A stretch of 64,000 bases of DNA from Fragilaria crotonensis. Lineage: Eukaryota; Bacillariophyta; Fragilariophyceae; Fragilariales; Fragilariaceae. The notes under the pieces are model-generated. The model did no database searches and had not been told where the DNA came from. It saw only the letters and a list, made by a program, of their open reading frames with translations. Position 1 is the first letter of the stretch, and every line of letters begins with the position of its first letter. The stretch is taken from positions 19,474-83,473 of the forward strand of contig JAKSYS010000225.1 of the NCBI GenBank assembly GCA_022925895.1. The letters run 5' to 3'. Positions 62,297 through 64,000 of this stretch are shown here, in pieces. Made by a program: the position numbers and the translations under genes.

Positions 62297-63895
62297 ATGT
62301 TTGAGATCGAGGGTAAGTGCTGTTTTTGGTTTGGCTGTATTGCTGCTGTGCCTGTTTGTTTGGATACCAGCAACTCTCATCACAGCTTCTTCAACTGTTC
62401 AGATACAGGTCAACAAGTCATTGACGATAGCGGTTTATCGGATAACTTCAGTGAAATGGCTCATGTTGTCGATGATCGTGACTTTCAAGTGAATACCTCC
62501 ATTCATGTTGGTACCGTTGGAATCAGCACTAATACTCGGATGCAAGTTATGTACCAGACGCAGGCTCGTAGGCCACATCGTGCGCTCACCGGAATGAAGA
62601 AAGTTTTGTTGGTTTATGCCATTGGTGGTTTGGGCCTGATCAACATGATGATCAGTCCTGGGAACAATTTTTCTAATTTGACTCAAGTGAAATCCGGTTC
62701 ATTAAATTTGAAACATCAACTGAAACATCAACTGAAACAAAGAATTGTGGAGGCATCTCAGTATATGTCTCCACCCTTCGATACGTTGCTTGCAGATGAT
62801 GCATCACATTTGTTTGAGAGGATTATGAGGAACTGGAATGAAACGATGGACCTGGTAGATTCGAAGAAAGACGTATTCACCAGACTGATCCTTCAGGGTG
62901 TCGGGACCAAAGTGCAAATCCTCTCCCGCGCGATCAAGGAGTGGGAAAAATTCAGGGATTCCAACAATTCTACCATTCACTACGTCCCCGGTGCAGCTCG
63001 CGCAAGACTACTATTTGCGGAGAGGAACGATGAGCCCACTGTGTACGCCCTTTCTTTCAATGAAAATTGGGGTTACTTCTCTACTGCTTTCAATTACCCG
63101 TATGCCCGCTCCGCCAGCTGGTCAGTTGTTAAGCGACACCCCCGATGGAAGGTCCTTATCACTGACAATCCTAATATATCTGCAGTGTTTTCTGTCCAGC
63201 ACCATAACTTCTCAGACCCGGAACTGGACAACAAGGTGCTTTCGCTGCCCATCGGCGGCGACGTGCTTGGAGCCGTGTGGGATAAGCTCGTATCACGACC
63301 GCCTGATATGCTCCGGGACAAGGATTATGATATAACGCTCATCGGCCGCCAAAAGTTTCGTGTCAGAACGTTTTGTTCCTTTATCAATAGCAAGAGATTT
63401 CCTCATCCGGCAAGGGAGCCAGGAAAACTGGGACGTGATGAGTATATCACGACGCTGTCCACCACTCGCTACATCTGGACGCCACCAGGCATGGGTTATG
63501 ATTGTCACAGAAATTGGGACGCGCTTCTCGCCGGAGCGATCCCAATCATGGAGCGTGGCTTCGGCTTGGAGAGGACTTATGCCTACCTGCCGGTCTTCTG
63601 GATCGACACCTTCGACAACTTGACGCCGGAGAAATTGGCATATGCGTATCCCCTTTTCGCGGCACTTCGCAATGAATTTGACTTTTCTCGGCTGCAAAAA
63701 AAGTACTGGAAAAGCCTGATGATGAATGTGTTCAAGGAGAAGAGCGATGACCTTCTGCGGGTCAAACACCCCTTTCCCAAACAGCGAGTCATCTGGCCTG
63801 TTGTTCCACCCAACGGTACGATCGAAGATTTCGGACGGGTCCATGGACCTGGCTTCTTTCGACAATGCAACACGACCTTTGCGAACGTGACATGA
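62297..63895 (+). CDS. Exostosin-like type II glycosyltransferase, paralogue 2
   Basis: Model: exon 1 62297-62312, a 96-bp intron 62313-62408 (GTAAGT...ATACAG) and exon 2 62409-63895, giving 500 residues. It is closely similar to paralogue 1 from the membrane anchor (KKVLLVYAIGGLGLINMM, about 69-87) to the C-terminus. The RYIWTPPGMGYDCHRNWDALLAGAIP segment is essentially identical. The 96-bp intron has no in-frame stop, so a retained-intron mRNA would encode a 532-residue protein with an extra hydrophobic, Cys-rich stretch near the N-terminus. An additional KHQLKHQLK repeat sits after the membrane span. The reaction is unknown; Golgi lumen activity is inferred. Confidence 0.75.
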   Translation: MFEIEGKCCFWFGCIAAVPVCLDTSNSHHSFFNCSDTGQQVIDDSGLSDNFSEMAHVVDDRDFQVNTSIHVGTVGISTNTRMQVMYQTQARRPHRALTGMKKVLLVYAIGGLGLINMMISPGNNFSNLTQVKSGSLNLKHQLKHQLKQRIVEASQYMSPPFDTLLADDASHLFERIMRNWNETMDLVDSKKDVFTRLILQGVGTKVQILSRAIKEWEKFRDSNNSTIHYVPGAARARLLFAERNDEPTVYALSFNENWGYFSTAFNYPYARSASWSVVKRHPRWKVLITDNPNISAVFSVQHHNFSDPELDNKVLSLPIGGDVLGAVWDKLVSRPPDMLRDKDYDITLIGRQKFRVRTFCSFINSKRFPHPAREPGKLGRDEYITTLSTTRYIWTPPGMGYDCHRNWDALLAGAIPIMERGFGLERTYAYLPVFWIDTFDNLTPEKLAYAYPLFAALRNEFDFSRLQKKYWKSLMMNVFKEKSDDLLRVKHPFPKQRVIWPVVPPNGTIEDFGRVHGPGFFRQCNTTFANVT

Positions 63896-64000
63896 CGCCC
63901 CTCTAAGAAAAAAAATTGAATCGAAAATCAAGCAGCATTTCGGCTACCAACTGTTTCGGGCGGCTACTTCATTCGATAGGAGCCTTCAGTAACAAATCTC
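63896..64000. other. Window end, 3' flank of glycosyltransferase 2
   Basis: About 100 bp beginning with an A-rich run (AAGAAAAAAAAATTG), possibly a polyadenylation region. Nothing else is seen. Confidence 0.4.

Overview
The window looks like nuclear DNA of a photosynthetic stramenopile, most likely a pennate diatom. This is inferred from three things: short GT-AG introns (72-162 bp), N-terminal signal peptides followed by a phenylalanine (the diatom plastid-targeting style), and Ty1/copia elements of the type abundant in diatoms. Genes are compact and on both strands. They are separated by AT-rich or GTAC-word-rich spacers and by transposon debris. No rRNA, tRNA or CRISPR locus was found.

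Layout. 0-5.2 kb: a direct segmental duplication carrying two RBR-type (RING-IBR-RING) ubiquitin ligase paralogues. 5.5-8.6 kb: a BTB-domain protein and a small multi-pass membrane protein. 9.7-18 kb: a transposon graveyard with a decayed PIF/Harbinger transposase (+) and a decayed Ty1/copia pol (-), then about 4 kb of unresolved debris. 18.5-22.2 kb: a Rab8-like GTPase, a probable plastid-targeted small protein, and a DUF4126-like membrane protein. 23.1-32.0 kb: a young Ty1/copia element with identical 109-bp LTRs. Its coding frame is interrupted by two in-frame TGA codons. Its 3' LTR is split by three head-to-tail copies of a ~957-bp terminal-inverted-repeat element sitting in a 14-bp palindrome. 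32.3-38.0 kb: a two-exon gene for a huge disordered protein with a PH-like C-terminus. 38.8-40.2 kb: two small unknown proteins.

41.3-46.9 kb is the most striking part. A predicted pseudokinase gene converges on an eight-exon gene that encodes three tandem CaMK-like kinase domains in one polypeptide. All seven introns of the model are phase 0, and the third kinase domain lacks the catalytic Asp. 49.3-52.9 kb: a DHHC palmitoyltransferase, and a Nudix (CoA-diphosphatase-like) hydrolase fused to a PH domain with two compensating frameshifts. 53.4-54.0 kb: a G-rich foldback repeat. 54.3-57.8 kb: three organelle-translation genes (RbgA/YlqF-like GTPase, RrmJ/FtsJ-like rRNA methyltransferase, TadA-like tRNA adenosine deaminase). 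58.3-58.8 kb: a hAT-like non-autonomous element with a perfect 8-bp target duplication. 59.5-63.9 kb: tandem paralogous exostosin-like type II glycosyltransferases sharing a 5' intron.

Themes. Membrane-linked signalling is well represented: Rab, DHHC, a trikinase with a Met-Gly-Cys N-terminus, and PH-domain proteins. Recent duplication occurs at every scale, from genes (RBR, glycosyltransferase) and domains (kinases) to transposon units and short protein repeats. Several apparent frameshifts are single-base changes. The near-identical 957-bp repeat units also differ mainly by single-base indels, so residual assembly error must be considered before calling pseudogenes.
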